From: Acidiferrobacter sp.
Lineage (GTDB): Bacteria > Pseudomonadota > Gammaproteobacteria > Acidiferrobacterales > Acidiferrobacteraceae
Reading direction: 5' to 3'
NCBI GenBank assembly: GCA_027335965.1
Contig: DAHWGZ010000023.1
Coordinates: forward strand, 1-17,482
DNA: 17,482 bases
The translations under genes were made by a program, and so were the position numbers. Every line of letters starts with the position of its first letter. Position 1 is the first letter of the stretch. Positions 1-7,968 of this stretch are shown here, one piece after another. The notes beneath the pieces were generated by a model, which saw nothing but the letters and a program-made list of their open reading frames with translations, did no database searches and was not told the origin of the DNA.

Positions 1-735
1 GAGGCGACGCTCCAGCGTCTCGACATCCGGGTCGGGCGCAACCTTGGGGGGCGCCGGTTGGCCGTGGCGCTGCACGAGGCGCTCGGTCTCGCGCACGTTC
101 AGGGCCCGGGCCACCACCTCGCGCGCCAGGGCCGCCTGGGCCCTCGGGTCGGCGATACCGAGCAAGGCGCGGCCGTGTCCCATCTCGAGGCGGCCGGTCT
201 CGAGCAGCTCACGCACCTCGGGGGCGAGCCCAAGGAGCCGCAGAAGGTTGGTCACGGCGGCGCGCGATCGACCGACATGGGTGGCGATCTCGTCGTGCGT
301 GAGCCCGAACTCCTCCTGGAGACGCTTGAGGCCGGCGGCCTCCTCGAGGGGATTCAGGTCCTCGCGCTGGATGTTTTCGATCAGGGCGACGGCCATCGCC
401 GCCTGGTCGGGTATGTTGCGCACGATGACCGGCACCTCGGAGAGGCCCGCGATCTGGGCGGCCCGCCAGCGACGCTCCCCGGCGATGATCTCGAAGCCGC
501 CCGTCACCTCGCGCACGAGAATCGGTTGCACGATGCCCTGGGCGCGGATCGAGTCGGCGAGGGCGTTCAAGGCCTCGGGCTCCATATGCGTGCGCGGCTG
601 GTAGCGGCCACGCTGCAGGCGCTCGATCGGCAAGGTGCGCGGCGCATCCGAGGGCGCGGACAGGGTGTCGGGACGCTGGCCGTCGCCGAACAGGGCATCC
701 AGGCCGCGTCCGAGCCGCGGGCGTTTCTCCTTCAT
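1..735 (-). CDS. parB: ParB chromosome-partitioning protein (C-terminus beyond the window)
   Basis: Centromere-binding CTPase of the ParABS chromosome segregation system; it loads at parS sites and spreads along DNA. The 245 visible residues start with the typical ParB opening (RLGRGLDALFG at about 7-17). The N-terminal nuclease-like/CTP-binding domain carries GERRW (86-90) and ENIQREDLNPLEEA (120-133), and the helix-turn-helix lies at about 146-170 (THDEIATHVGRSRAAVTNLL). The reading frame is open to base 1, so the C-terminal dimerization domain is missing only because the window ends. The ATG overlaps the parA stop as ATGA (732-735), which implies translational coupling. Gene order mnmG-rsmG-parA-parB is the usual origin-proximal arrangement. 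Identification is firm. Confidence 0.97.
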   Translation of the reverse strand, partial: MKEKRPRLGRGLDALFGDGQRPDTLSAPSDAPRTLPIERLQRGRYQPRTHMEPEALNALADSIRAQGIVQPILVREVTGGFEIIAGERRWRAAQIAGLSEVPVIVRNIPDQAAMAVALIENIQREDLNPLEEAAGLKRLQEEFGLTHDEIATHVGRSRAAVTNLLRLLGLAPEVRELLETGRLEMGHGRALLGIADPRAQAALAREVVARALNVRETERLVQRHGQPAPPKVAPDPDVETLERRL

Positions 736-1514
736 GGGGGTGGGTCTCCTGCGGCAGGGGGGGATTCGCGCGCCAGAATCTCGGCGGCCAGGGCCAGGTA
801 GGCCTGCGCCCCGCGCGACGCGCGATCATATTGGATCACCGGGACGCCATGGCTCGGGGCCTCAGCCAGGCGGACATTGCGCGGTATGATGGTCTGAAAG
901 AGCTGGCCACCGAAATGGCGGGTCAATTGATCCGAGACCTCGAGGGCCAGGCTGTTGCGGGGGTCGAACATGGTGCGCAGCAGGCCTTCGATGGTCAGCG
1001 CCGGGTTCAGCTGGGCGCGCACGCGGCGGATGGTGCCGAGCAGGGCCGTGAGCCCCTCCAGGGCGTAATACTCGCACTGCATGGGGATCAGCACGGCGTC
1101 GGCGGCCACGAGGGCGTTGACGGTCAGGAGGCTCAAGGCCGGGGGGCAGTCGATATAGACATAGTCGTAGTCGCCCTGGAGGGGGGCAAGCGCCTGGCGC
1201 AGGCGCCGCTCGCGCTGCGGGGCCTGCGCGAGCTCGAGCTCCGCGCCCGACAGATCGGCATGCGCGGCCAGCATGTCGTAGCCGCACGCCGTCGGGGCGA
1301 TCGCGTGCCGGGCCTCGACCTCGCCCAGCAGGACATCGTACAGACCGCGCTCCGTGCCCGCCGCGCCGCTGCCCATGGTGGCATTGCCCTGCGGGTCGAG
1401 ATCGATGAGCAGGACGCGCCGGCCCTGCTCGGCGAGCGCCGCCGCCAGGTTGATGCTGGTCGTGGTCTTGCCCACTCCGCCCTTTTGGTTGGCGGTGGCG
1501 ACGACGCGGGTCAT
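732..1514 (-). CDS. parA: ParA/Soj chromosome-partitioning ATPase
   Basis: Walker-type ATPase that binds the nucleoid nonspecifically in its ATP dimer form and moves or segregates ParB-parS complexes. The 260 residues begin almost directly with the deviant Walker A box KGGVGKTT (11-18), followed by the A' motif LLIDLDPQGNAT (35-46) and Walker B DYVYIDCPPA (117-126). The Soj signature IPRNVRLAEAPSHG lies at 210-223. There is no N-terminal helix-turn-helix extension, so this is the chromosomal (type Ib-like/Soj) form rather than a plasmid P1-type ParA. Its ATG overlaps the rsmG stop (ATGA, 1511-1514) and its TGA overlaps the parB start. The proline-rich C-terminal tail is short and unremarkable. 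Confidence 0.97.
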   Translation of the reverse strand: MTRVVATANQKGGVGKTTTSINLAAALAEQGRRVLLIDLDPQGNATMGSGAAGTERGLYDVLLGEVEARHAIAPTACGYDMLAAHADLSGAELELAQAPQRERRLRQALAPLQGDYDYVYIDCPPALSLLTVNALVAADAVLIPMQCEYYALEGLTALLGTIRRVRAQLNPALTIEGLLRTMFDPRNSLALEVSDQLTRHFGGQLFQTIIPRNVRLAEAPSHGVPVIQYDRASRGAQAYLALAAEILARESPPAAGDPPP

Positions 1515-2173
1515 GGCGCGCGCACGAGCGCCACGAGGTGGCGCTTGGCGGCAAGCCCCGGGACGTGCAAGGCGTGCACGGCCTGGACGGTAAAGGGTGG
1601 CGCCACGGCGGCCAACTCCTCGGTCGGAAGCGCGCCCTTCATGGCGGCGATGACGCCGCCGGGCGCGAGCAGGTGGTCGGCGGCCAGCGCGATGTCATTC
1701 AGGCTCGCGAACGCGCGCGCGGTGATGACCGCGTAGGGCGCCTCGGGGGCATGATCCTCCACCCGCCCATGGGCCAGAACGACCTGAGTGAGCGCCAGGC
1801 GCGCGACCACCTCGGTCAGGAAATCCATGCGCTTGCGGGAGCGGTCGAGCAGCACCACCGGCCGCTGCGGTTGCAGCACCGCGACGGGGATGCCCGGCAA
1901 GCCCGCGCCGCTGCCTATGTCGAGCAGGCGACCGGCCGGCAGGTGCGGCAGAATGGTGAGGCTGTCCAGGATATGGCGCGCGACCATGTCCTCGGGGTCG
2001 CGGATGGCCGTCAGATTGAACACCCGGTTCCAGCGCGACAGGGTCTCGAGATAGGACAGAAGGCGCGTCTCGGTGTCCGTGTCGGCAGCAAGCCCCAGCG
2101 CCTGGAGGCCGACGCGCAGGCGCTCCTGCGCCCGCCCCCAGGGCTCCTTGCCGAGCGGACTCGTGCCGCCCAT
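1511..2173 (-). CDS. rsmG: 16S rRNA (guanine-527-N7)-methyltransferase RsmG
   Basis: SAM-dependent methyltransferase that makes m7G527 in 16S rRNA. The 220-residue reading has NLTAIRDPEDMVARHILDSL (53-72) and the SAM-binding loop LLDIGSGAGLPGIP (83-96), then the family-typical ARAFASLND segment. The length is close to E. coli RsmG (207 aa). Two starts are possible: the ATG at 2173, one base after the mnmG stop (TGA-T-ATG), or an in-frame GTG at 2182 overlapping mnmG. Neither has a strong ribosome-binding site, so translation probably continues from mnmG by coupling; I chose the ATG. The gene sits between mnmG and parA, as in many gammaproteobacteria. Confidence 0.95.
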   Translation of the reverse strand: MGGTSPLGKEPWGRAQERLRVGLQALGLAADTDTETRLLSYLETLSRWNRVFNLTAIRDPEDMVARHILDSLTILPHLPAGRLLDIGSGAGLPGIPVAVLQPQRPVVLLDRSRKRMDFLTEVVARLALTQVVLAHGRVEDHAPEAPYAVITARAFASLNDIALAADHLLAPGGVIAAMKGALPTEELAAVAPPFTVQAVHALHVPGLAAKRHLVALVRAP

Positions 2174-2174
2174 A

Positions 2175-4034
2175 TCAGGCACGCACCCGTTTCAGATGCA
2201 CGAGCAGAAGCGAGACCGCCGCCGGCGTGACCCCGGGCAGGCGCGCCGCCTGACCCAGGGTCGCCGGCCTGTGGCGCGCCAGTCGCTGGCGGACCTCGGT
2301 GGACAGCCCGCGTATCCCTTGATAATCCAGATCCTCCGGCAAAACCATTCCCTCGTGGTGGGCGCGGCGCGCGATCTCGTCGCCCTGGCGCGCGATGTAG
2401 CCTGCGTACTTGACCGAGATCTCGAGCTGGCGTCCGGCCTTGGTGTCGGTGAGCGCCGCCTCGGAGGGCGCCATCTCGATGATGTCCTTATAGCGTACGC
2501 CGGGGCGCTTGAGGAGGTCGAACAAGGAACTTTCGCGCGCCAGGTCCTGGCCGAGGCGCGCGGCGACCGCGGCGTCGCCGGGGCGCACGAAGACCGAGCG
2601 CAGGCGCGCCTGCTCGCAAGACACGGCCTGCTCGCGGGCGCGGATCTCCTGATAGCGGGCCTCGCCGATGAGCCCCAGGCGATGGGCGACCTCGGCCAGG
2701 CGCTCGTCGGCATTGTCTTCGCGCAACAGCAGCCGGTGTTCGGCCCGCGAGGTAAACATGCGGTACGGTTCGGTCAGGCCCTGGGTGATGAGATCATCCA
2801 CCAGCACCCCGAGATAGGCCTCGTGGCGGCCAGGCCACCAGGCACCCTCGGCACGCGCCGCAAGCGCGGCATTGATGCCGGCCAGGAGGCCCTGCGCCGC
2901 CGCCTCCTCGTAGCCGGTCGTGCCGTTGATCTGGCCGGCGAAGAACAATCCGTCCATGACCTGGGTCTCGAGCGAGGGCTTCAGGTCGCGGGGATCGAAG
3001 TAATCGTATTCGATGGCATAGCCGGGACGGGTCAGGATCGCGTCGCGCAGGCCGGGTATGGAGCGCACCAGGCGCCACTGGGCATCGAATGGCAGGCTGG
3101 TGGAGATGCCATTGGGGTAGACCTCGGGGGTATTGAGGCCCTCGGGCTCGAGAAAGATTTGATGCGAGACCCTGTCGGCGAAGCGCACGACCTTATCCTC
3201 GAGGGACGGGCAGTAGCGGGGGCCGGTGCCTTCGATGGCGCCGGTGTAGAGCGGCGATCGGTCGAGGGCCTGGCGCACGATCGCATGGGTCTCCTCGGTC
3301 GTCTGGGTGATATGGCAGGCGACCTGGGGCGGCCGCGTCGGCTCATCGTGGGAAAAATAGGGCGCCGGCTCGTCGCCGGCCTGCGCCTCCAGGACCGCAA
3401 AATCGATGGTGCGGCCGTCTAGGCGCGGCGGGGTGCCGGTCTTCAGGCGCCCCACGCGCAGCGGCAGGGCGCGCAGGCGCTCGGCCAGCGCGCGGGCCGG
3501 GGGCTCGCCGGCGCGGCCGCCCGCGTGGCGGCTCTGGCCCACATGGATGAGTCCGGCCAGGAACGTGCCGGTGGTCAGGACGACGGCCCGCGCGCGCATG
3601 ATGAGGCCCATCTGGGTGACGACCCCCACGACCGCGCGGCCCTCGACCACGAGATCGTCGACCGCCTGCTGGAAGATGTGGAGGTTCGGCTGGTGTTCCA
3701 GGACACGGCGAACGGCGGCCTTGTAGAGCACCCGATCGGCCTGCACGCGCGTGGCGCGCACCGCCGGGCCCTTGCGCGCATTCAGGGTGCGGCACTGGAT
3801 GGCGGCGGCGTCGGCGCAATAGCCCATGGCCCCGCCGAGGGCATCGATCTCGCGCACCAGATGCCCCTTGCCGATCCCGCCGATCGCCGGATTACACGAC
3901 ATCTGGCCCAGGGTCTCGATGTTATGGGTGAGCAACAAGGTCTTGCGCCCCATGCGCGCGGCGGCGAGCGCGGCCTCCGTGCCGGCATGGCCGCCGCCCA
4001 CCACAATGACCTCGTACCGTTCCTCGTGCTCCAC
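2175..4034 (-). CDS. mnmG: tRNA uridine-5-carboxymethylaminomethyl modification enzyme MnmG (GidA)
   Basis: FAD- and NADH-dependent subunit of the MnmE-MnmG complex that installs the carboxymethylaminomethyl group on wobble uridine 34 of certain tRNAs. The 619 residues match the family length (E. coli 629). The dinucleotide-binding motif is [14 protein letters not shown] (9-22) and the conserved [17 protein letters not shown] segment holds the first key cysteine. The second conserved cysteine is in [11 protein letters not shown], followed by LEPEG and the [19 protein letters not shown] block. The C-terminal [15 protein letters not shown] helix binds MnmE in the family. I chose the GTG at 4034 because a GGAGG ribosome-binding site lies 7 nt upstream; a TTG 14 codons further out has no such site. 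Partner mnmE is about 10.5 kb away here rather than adjacent. Confidence 0.97.
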   Translation of the reverse strand: MEHEERYEVIVVGGGHAGTEAALAAARMGRKTLLLTHNIETLGQMSCNPAIGGIGKGHLVREIDALGGAMGYCADAAAIQCRTLNARKGPAVRATRVQADRVLYKAAVRRVLEHQPNLHIFQQAVDDLVVEGRAVVGVVTQMGLIMRARAVVLTTGTFLAGLIHVGQSRHAGGRAGEPPARALAERLRALPLRVGRLKTGTPPRLDGRTIDFAVLEAQAGDEPAPYFSHDEPTRPPQVACHITQTTEETHAIVRQALDRSPLYTGAIEGTGPRYCPSLEDKVVRFADRVSHQIFLEPEGLNTPEVYPNGISTSLPFDAQWRLVRSIPGLRDAILTRPGYAIEYDYFDPRDLKPSLETQVMDGLFFAGQINGTTGYEEAAAQGLLAGINAALAARAEGAWWPGRHEAYLGVLVDDLITQGLTEPYRMFTSRAEHRLLLREDNADERLAEVAHRLGLIGEARYQEIRAREQAVSCEQARLRSVFVRPGDAAVAARLGQDLARESSLFDLLKRPGVRYKDIIEMAPSEAALTDTKAGRQLEISVKYAGYIARQGDEIARRAHHEGMVLPEDLDYQGIRGLSTEVRQRLARHRPATLGQAARLPGVTPAAVSLLLVHLKRVRA

Positions 4035-4041
4035 GCCTAAA

Positions 4042-4047
4042 CCTCCC
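4042..4047 (-). promoter_or_regulatory. Ribosome-binding site deciding the mnmG start
   Basis: On the minus strand the sequence GGGAGGT precedes the GTG codon by 7-8 nt (GGAGG then TTTAGGC then GTG). This fixes the mnmG start at 4034 in preference to the upstream in-frame TTG at 4076. Confidence 0.75.
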
Positions 4048-4058
4048 GCGAAGGAGTG

Positions 4059-4064
4059 ATAATA
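4059..4064 (-). promoter_or_regulatory. Possible -10 box for the mnmG-rsmG-parA-parB operon
   Basis: TATTAT on the minus strand sits in a short AT-rich patch in otherwise GC-rich DNA, 25 nt before the mnmG GTG. It would place the transcription start just upstream of the ribosome-binding site. No good -35 hexamer is visible 16-18 nt upstream, so support is positional and compositional only. Confidence 0.3.
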
Positions 4065-4619
4065 ACATGGGCGCAAAAAGGCTTAGGACGCAAGGCCAGG
4101 TCTCTTCCGCCGCGTGCACCCAATCCTCGAGGCGCGAGCGCGTCGTCGAGATCGGTCGCGGCCCCGGCGGCGACGCGCACGGCGTCGTCCGCCCGATGGG
4201 CGGTCATGACCCGAAACGGCGCGCGCTTTCCGAAGGCGGCGTCGGGGCCGCGGGACGCGGCGGAGAATAGATCGAGGCCGGGCGCGGCGAGCATGGTCTC
4301 GGGGGGCGGGGCGGCCAGCAGGGCCTGAGCGCCGTCGGCGAGTTTGGCAATGACAGGGCTGCGGGCGCCGGGGCGGCCCGTCGCGATCCCTCGCCTGCGC
4401 GAGGGCATGGAGCAGGAGGTCGGGGCGTAACGCCCGTCCTTGCGTCTTGCAGATCGGCGGGCGTCGGCCACCCGAATGACAGGGAGCGGCGCCGTGCGTG
4501 CCCGCGCGCGCCACGAGCGCGCCTCGTAATGCTCGCGCTTCGAGCGCTTGCGCAATGCGCCCGCACCCATGCCGGGGGCGGGATCGGTTTCATGGTCCCC
4601 TCTCGGGGCGGCGCACCCT

Positions 4620-6308
4620 CTAGTATAGGTAACGCTGCCAGAGCGGCACAAAAGCCATCTCCGGGGTATTGCCGCCGCCCCCGAAGTTGGTGGCGTTGGA
4701 CACCCCGGGGGCATACTTGATCTGCAGGTTGCCGTTCACGTCGTTGGTGCTCGAGTTGTTCCCCAAGGTCGAGGTCGAGGTGTTGTTGGTGTTGGCGGTG
4801 TCGATCATGCCGGTGATGGTGCCGGTGCCGGTGGCGGTCAGGGATTCGCCGGCCGCGACCACGCCGGTCAGATCCGAGTTACCCTCAAGGGTGACATCGC
4901 CGCCGGTGATGATGCCGCTCGTGGTGGCATCCGAGCCGCAGCTCGCGGCGCTGCCGGCGGTGGCGCTGCCGCTCGTGCAGTAATAACCCGTGACCGTGCC
5001 GCTCGGCTGGGTGGTGTCGCTCGCCGCGGTCTCGGTCGTGTCGCCGATGGGGGGCACGCTTGTCGACGTGGCCCCGTTGACATACACCGCCCCCCCGCCG
5101 CTATAGGGGTAGGTGACGCTGCCGCCGCTCAGCAGCACGGCGTTGGCCACCGGCCCGGTGCCCTCCCCGGGGCTCGTGCTGTTGGTGCCGTTCGGGCAGA
5201 CGTTGGTCGGGATGACCGCCTGGTTGCAGACATCGGGCATCTGCCCATAGGCGACGATGTCGTTGTGTGTCCTGACATCGACGTTGCCGGTCGCGATCAG
5301 GGTGGCGTAGCCGGCCGTGCCGCTCGTGCTGTTGCCGATCATGCCGCTATGAACGAGAAGGTCGCCGTAGAAGAACAGCACCCCCGGGGTCGGGGTCCCC
5401 TTGATCTCCCACGAGCCGTTGCTGGTTGATGGAGGCACGATGCAGCCGCCGCCGCCGCTCGCGCACAAGGCCGTGGAGCTTGCCGGAAAGGTGGCGAGGG
5501 GGGTCGGGCCGGCGGGCGCGAGGCCCGGGTTATTGGCGAAGGTCACCTGCGCGTTGCCGTTGGCATCCACCGACAGGATGGCGTTGGCCTCGCCCGCCAG
5601 GTTGTAGGTGTTGATGACGGGCGACACGACGCTCGAGGAGTCGATATTCTGGGTGCAGGTGGCGGTCGAGCCGCAGCTCTTGCCGGTGTTGTCGGTGATG
5701 CTGCCGGTGGCCTGGGCGGCGCCGGTCACGCTGGCGCTGCCCTGGATGCCGAGATTGCCGACCACGGTCAGCGAGCTTGCGCCGGTGCTGATGGAGACAT
5801 TGCCGGTCAAGACCTGGCTGCCGTTGATGAGAAAGGCGTAATTGAGCGGCGTGTAAGTGTAGATCGTGCCGGCGTGGAGATAGGCGCGGATGGCCGCCGA
5901 ACCGGTTGCGGTCGTGCCCACCGCGTCGACCTCGATCTCGCCATTGGTGGAAAAGGTGTTATTGACCACCGTGGCGGTGTAGTAGCCGCCGTTGCCGTTG
6001 GCGGGGGCATGATCGACCACGACCATCCCCGCCGGGACCTGGGTTGGGCCAAGGTTGCCGGCCGAGCCGTTCGTGCACGTCGCGCTCGCCGAGCCGCAGA
6101 AGAGTATGTTGAAGTATTCGGCGGTGGCGGTCAGGCCATCCTCGGCGTAGCTCTGGGCCTGGACGCGCGTGCTGCTCGTATCCTGTGCCTGGCCGCTCGC
6201 CTGCATGTGGCTGTAGGCACCGTAGAGGCTGGCGGCCAGCGCCGCGCCCACCGCCAGGATCATGATGAGGGTGGACACGCCACGTTGTGTTTTTAGGGAT
6301 GCGCGCAT
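4620..6308 (-). CDS. pilX: Large PilX-type pilus assembly protein (minor pilin-like, 562 aa)
   Basis: Last gene of the minor-pilin operon. The N-terminus QRGVSTLIMILAVGAALAASLYGAY (in two parts: QRGVSTLIMILAV, then GAALAASLYGAY) is a pilin-like hydrophobic helix after a short basic leader, in the PilX position downstream of pilW. It lacks the glutamate at +5 that ordinary pilins have. At 562 residues it is far longer than a usual PilX (about 150-200). The rest is Gly/Ser/Thr/Asn-rich with few charges, suggesting an extracellular beta-rich domain. It holds exactly ten cysteines in five close pairs (spacings 6, 5, 6, 9 and 12 residues). It ends in WQRYLY, a C-terminus like those seen in long PilX-N-domain proteins. 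GAGG lies 7 nt before the ATG. Naming by position and N-terminus; exact orthology is uncertain. Confidence 0.8.
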   Translation of the reverse strand: MRASLKTQRGVSTLIMILAVGAALAASLYGAYSHMQASGQAQDTSSTRVQAQSYAEDGLTATAEYFNILFCGSASATCTNGSAGNLGPTQVPAGMVVVDHAPANGNGGYYTATVVNNTFSTNGEIEVDAVGTTATGSAAIRAYLHAGTIYTYTPLNYAFLINGSQVLTGNVSISTGASSLTVVGNLGIQGSASVTGAAQATGSITDNTGKSCGSTATCTQNIDSSSVVSPVINTYNLAGEANAILSVDANGNAQVTFANNPGLAPAGPTPLATFPASSTALCASGGGGCIVPPSTSNGSWEIKGTPTPGVLFFYGDLLVHSGMIGNSTSGTAGYATLIATGNVDVRTHNDIVAYGQMPDVCNQAVIPTNVCPNGTNSTSPGEGTGPVANAVLLSGGSVTYPYSGGGAVYVNGATSTSVPPIGDTTETAASDTTQPSGTVTGYYCTSGSATAGSAASCGSDATTSGIITGGDVTLEGNSDLTGVVAAGESLTATGTGTITGMIDTANTNNTSTSTLGNNSSTNDVNGNLQIKYAPGVSNATNFGGGGNTPEMAFVPLWQRYLY

Positions 6309-6324
6309 GACGAGGCCTCGCCGC

Positions 6325-7032
6325 TCAGGGCAGGTTGTGCAGACAGACGTTGACCGGTACCTGGTCGGCCTGATGGGCGAAGTAGCCGCCCGTCAAGGTC
6401 GTGGGTATCGGCAATTGCAAGGTCACGAGCGGGTGCAACACCGGGTTGCCGACGATCTGTGAGCCGCGCAGATCGCAGTCCTGGGCGTCGGTGACCATGA
6501 TGGGCGCAAGGGCCGATGTCCCGACGCTCGGTAACACCGTCTCGATATCCCAGTTGGCGGCGGTATTCATGGCCGTGGCCGTGCAGCTCCCGCCCGGCAC
6601 CTCTTCGTAATAGACGAGCCGCTCGTTGCCGGCGTTGCTGTTGGCGCTCTTGATGACCTGCAGGCCGGCGCACCCGGTCGGCGTGCCGCCGGCGGGGATC
6701 GACCAGTCCCAAAAGATCCCGTCGCCCTGGGCGCTGCTCTTCGGCGGTATGGCCACGGTGGTGTTGTTGCCGGGCCCCGTGCCCGTGACCAGCACGATGT
6801 CGGTATTCAGTTGGGGGCTTGTGATCCCATAACCGGCATTGGCGGTATTCATGACGTCGAAGTCATAGTTCACCGCCTCGCTCAGGGTCTGCTGGCCCAC
6901 TATCCCCTGGTCGACCAGCGAGCGCGAGACCGGCACATAGAGGATCATGGCGGCGAGCACGAGCAACGCACCGATCGCCATGGCGATCATGAGCTCGACC
7001 AGCGTAAAGCCCTTAGTGCGTGATGGTGACAC
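6325..7032 (-). CDS. pilW: Type IV pilus minor pilin PilW
   Basis: Minor pilin that helps prime assembly of the type IV pilus tip complex. The 235-residue protein has a class III (prepilin) leader SRTKG|FTLVELMIAMAIGALL with cleavage expected after Gly8 and the essential Glu five residues later. A long hydrophobic helix and a Gly/Thr/Asn-rich globular part follow. It fits PilW by size and by position between pilV and pilX. The start is a GTG at 7032 lying inside the end of pilV (20-nt overlap). GGAG lies 7 nt upstream of this GTG, which supports it. The mature part contains four cysteines, the last near the C-terminus (NVCLHNLP). Confidence 0.87.
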   Translation of the reverse strand: MSPSRTKGFTLVELMIAMAIGALLVLAAMILYVPVSRSLVDQGIVGQQTLSEAVNYDFDVMNTANAGYGITSPQLNTDIVLVTGTGPGNNTTVAIPPKSSAQGDGIFWDWSIPAGGTPTGCAGLQVIKSANSNAGNERLVYYEEVPGGSCTATAMNTAANWDIETVLPSVGTSALAPIMVTDAQDCDLRGSQIVGNPVLHPLVTLQLPIPTTLTGGYFAHQADQVPVNVCLHNLP

Positions 7033-7402
7033 TGCGAGAGACTCCGAATGTGGTCCAGTTGGCGACAGCCGTGAGTTCCGTGACGGGCACCGTCTGTTTG
7101 GGGGCAGCCGCCGGCACGGGCACTTGCGCGATCGTGCAACTGACGTTGATGGTGAATGTAAGACCCGTGTAGGTGGTTGCCGGCAAGGCGCTGGTCGCGC
7201 CGGGGGCCGGACAGAGCTGGCCGGGCGGGCGACTGTCGAGCAGCGCGAGCGTGGTGTTCAGGACGTCCTGGCGCTCGCTGTCGAAGATGTTGTTGTCGAC
7301 GGCATGGTGCAGGCCAAATCCCACGCCGACCGCGATCAGGAGAAAGATGACAAGCGAGACCAGGGTCTCGATGAGTGTGAAGCCCTTTCCCTTAGAAGAC
7401 AT
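7013..7402 (-). CDS. pilV: Type IV pilus minor pilin PilV
   Basis: A 129-residue prepilin with leader MSSKGKG|FTLIETLVSLVIF; cleavage is expected after Gly7 and Glu is at mature position 5. The short leader, FTLIE(T/S)LV motif and location between fimT and pilW match PilV. The frame stays open far upstream, but the Arg/Pro-rich extension is antisense-like shadow of fimT, so I start at the ATG just before the leader. This ATG lies 11 nt inside the 3' end of fimT, indicating coupled translation. Two cysteines (in QLCPAPG and VSCTIAQ) could form a disulfide in the exported domain. Confidence 0.87.
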   Translation of the reverse strand: MSSKGKGFTLIETLVSLVIFLLIAVGVGFGLHHAVDNNIFDSERQDVLNTTLALLDSRPPGQLCPAPGATSALPATTYTGLTFTINVSCTIAQVPVPAAAPKQTVPVTELTAVANWTTFGVSRSVTITH

Positions 7403-7967
7403 AGCTGTCACTCGCCGCGGCACCGCCCGTGATGCTCGCCTGGAAGGTCCATTGGCCCTTGGTCGCCGCCGGCCAGTAGCAGGCGCCGGCCGACGCCGTC
7501 GCCGGCGTGGTGGCGGCGAGCAGGGGCTGACCGAGCGGGCTGAAGGCAAGGCAGGTCAGCGCCGAACCGTTGATGGTGAGGTGGACGTTGGCCGACACCG
7601 CGCTCACGCGCACCTCCACGGGGCCCGCCGAGGGATTGGTGTTGCCGGCGCAACCGCCGTGACTCCCGGTGCAGACATAGAGGGACTGTTGGCCGCTTTG
7701 GGTGACGACCTGCAAAGACCAGTTGTGATAGGGGGTCGCGGACGCGGGTGGGCTCATCAGGGCGTTGGCCATGGCCGTCTGCAGGGCGGTGCGCACGCGC
7801 GCCTGGGCGACATGGACGTTGTCCGTCCCAAGCCACGACATCAGGCCGAGGAAACCCGCGCCGACCAGGATGGCGATGATCGAGAGCACCACCACGAGCT
7901 CGACCAGGGTGAGGCCACGGCACGCGCGCGCCCTGCTCATGGGACAATCCGGGCGCCGGCTCCCCAT
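7392..7967 (-). CDS. fimT: FimT/FimU-type type IV pilus minor pilin (GspH-like)
   Basis: A 191-residue pseudopilin-like protein with leader ending CRG|LTLVELVVVLSIIAILVGAG; cleavage is expected after Gly18 and Glu is at mature position 5. The GspH/FimT-type layout is a long N-terminal helix followed by a beta-rich domain with R/Q-A-R-x-R-T-A-L-Q-T-A in the helix end (AQARVRTALQTAMANAL). The four cysteines of the mature domain suggest disulfides. The start ATG at 7967 lies one base after the pilE-like stop (TGA-T-ATG), with GGGGTGG just upstream. An internal ATG at 7940 without a ribosome-binding site is less likely. In the family, FimT/FimU is part of the pilus-priming minor pilin complex; FimT in some bacteria also binds DNA for uptake, which cannot be judged here. 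Confidence 0.85.
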   Translation of the reverse strand: MGSRRPDCPMSRARACRGLTLVELVVVLSIIAILVGAGFLGLMSWLGTDNVHVAQARVRTALQTAMANALMSPPASATPYHNWSLQVVTQSGQQSLYVCTGSHGGCAGNTNPSAGPVEVRVSAVSANVHLTINGSALTCLAFSPLGQPLLAATTPATASAGACYWPAATKGQWTFQASITGGAAASDSYVF

Positions 7968-7968
7968 A

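Larger units (their letters stand above)
4035..4619. other. Stretch of about 585 bases with no convincing gene; possible degraded coding remnant
   Basis: This lies between the end of the pilX-like gene and the start of mnmG. On the minus strand, one frame is open over about 225 codons (about 4714 to 4037), and its part at about 4370-4140 reads with amino-acid-like texture (for example VIAKLADGAQALLAAPP). The upstream part reads better in a different frame (RPDLLLHALAQARDRDG at about 4435-4385). An ATG at 4593 with a purine-rich leader opens a 129-codon Arg/Pro-rich frame of low plausibility. No family is recognized. It could be a frameshifted remnant or merely high-GC non-coding sequence. Its last bases hold the presumed mnmG promoter. 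Confidence 0.3.

Noticed and set aside
2073..3422. 449-codon open frame on the plus strand
   Set aside because: Lies antisense to mnmG, whose motifs are unambiguous; long antisense frames are common at this GC content and the translation has no family-like motifs.
1..4100. parS site near parA-parB
   Set aside because: I looked for the TGTTTCACGTGAAACA-type palindrome and saw no convincing match in the window; parS may lie outside it.
4597..4608. CCCC-GAGA-GGGG hairpin just after the pilX-like stop as an operon terminator
   Set aside because: Only a 4-bp stem (GNRA-type loop) and no T run, so it is not supported as an intrinsic terminator.
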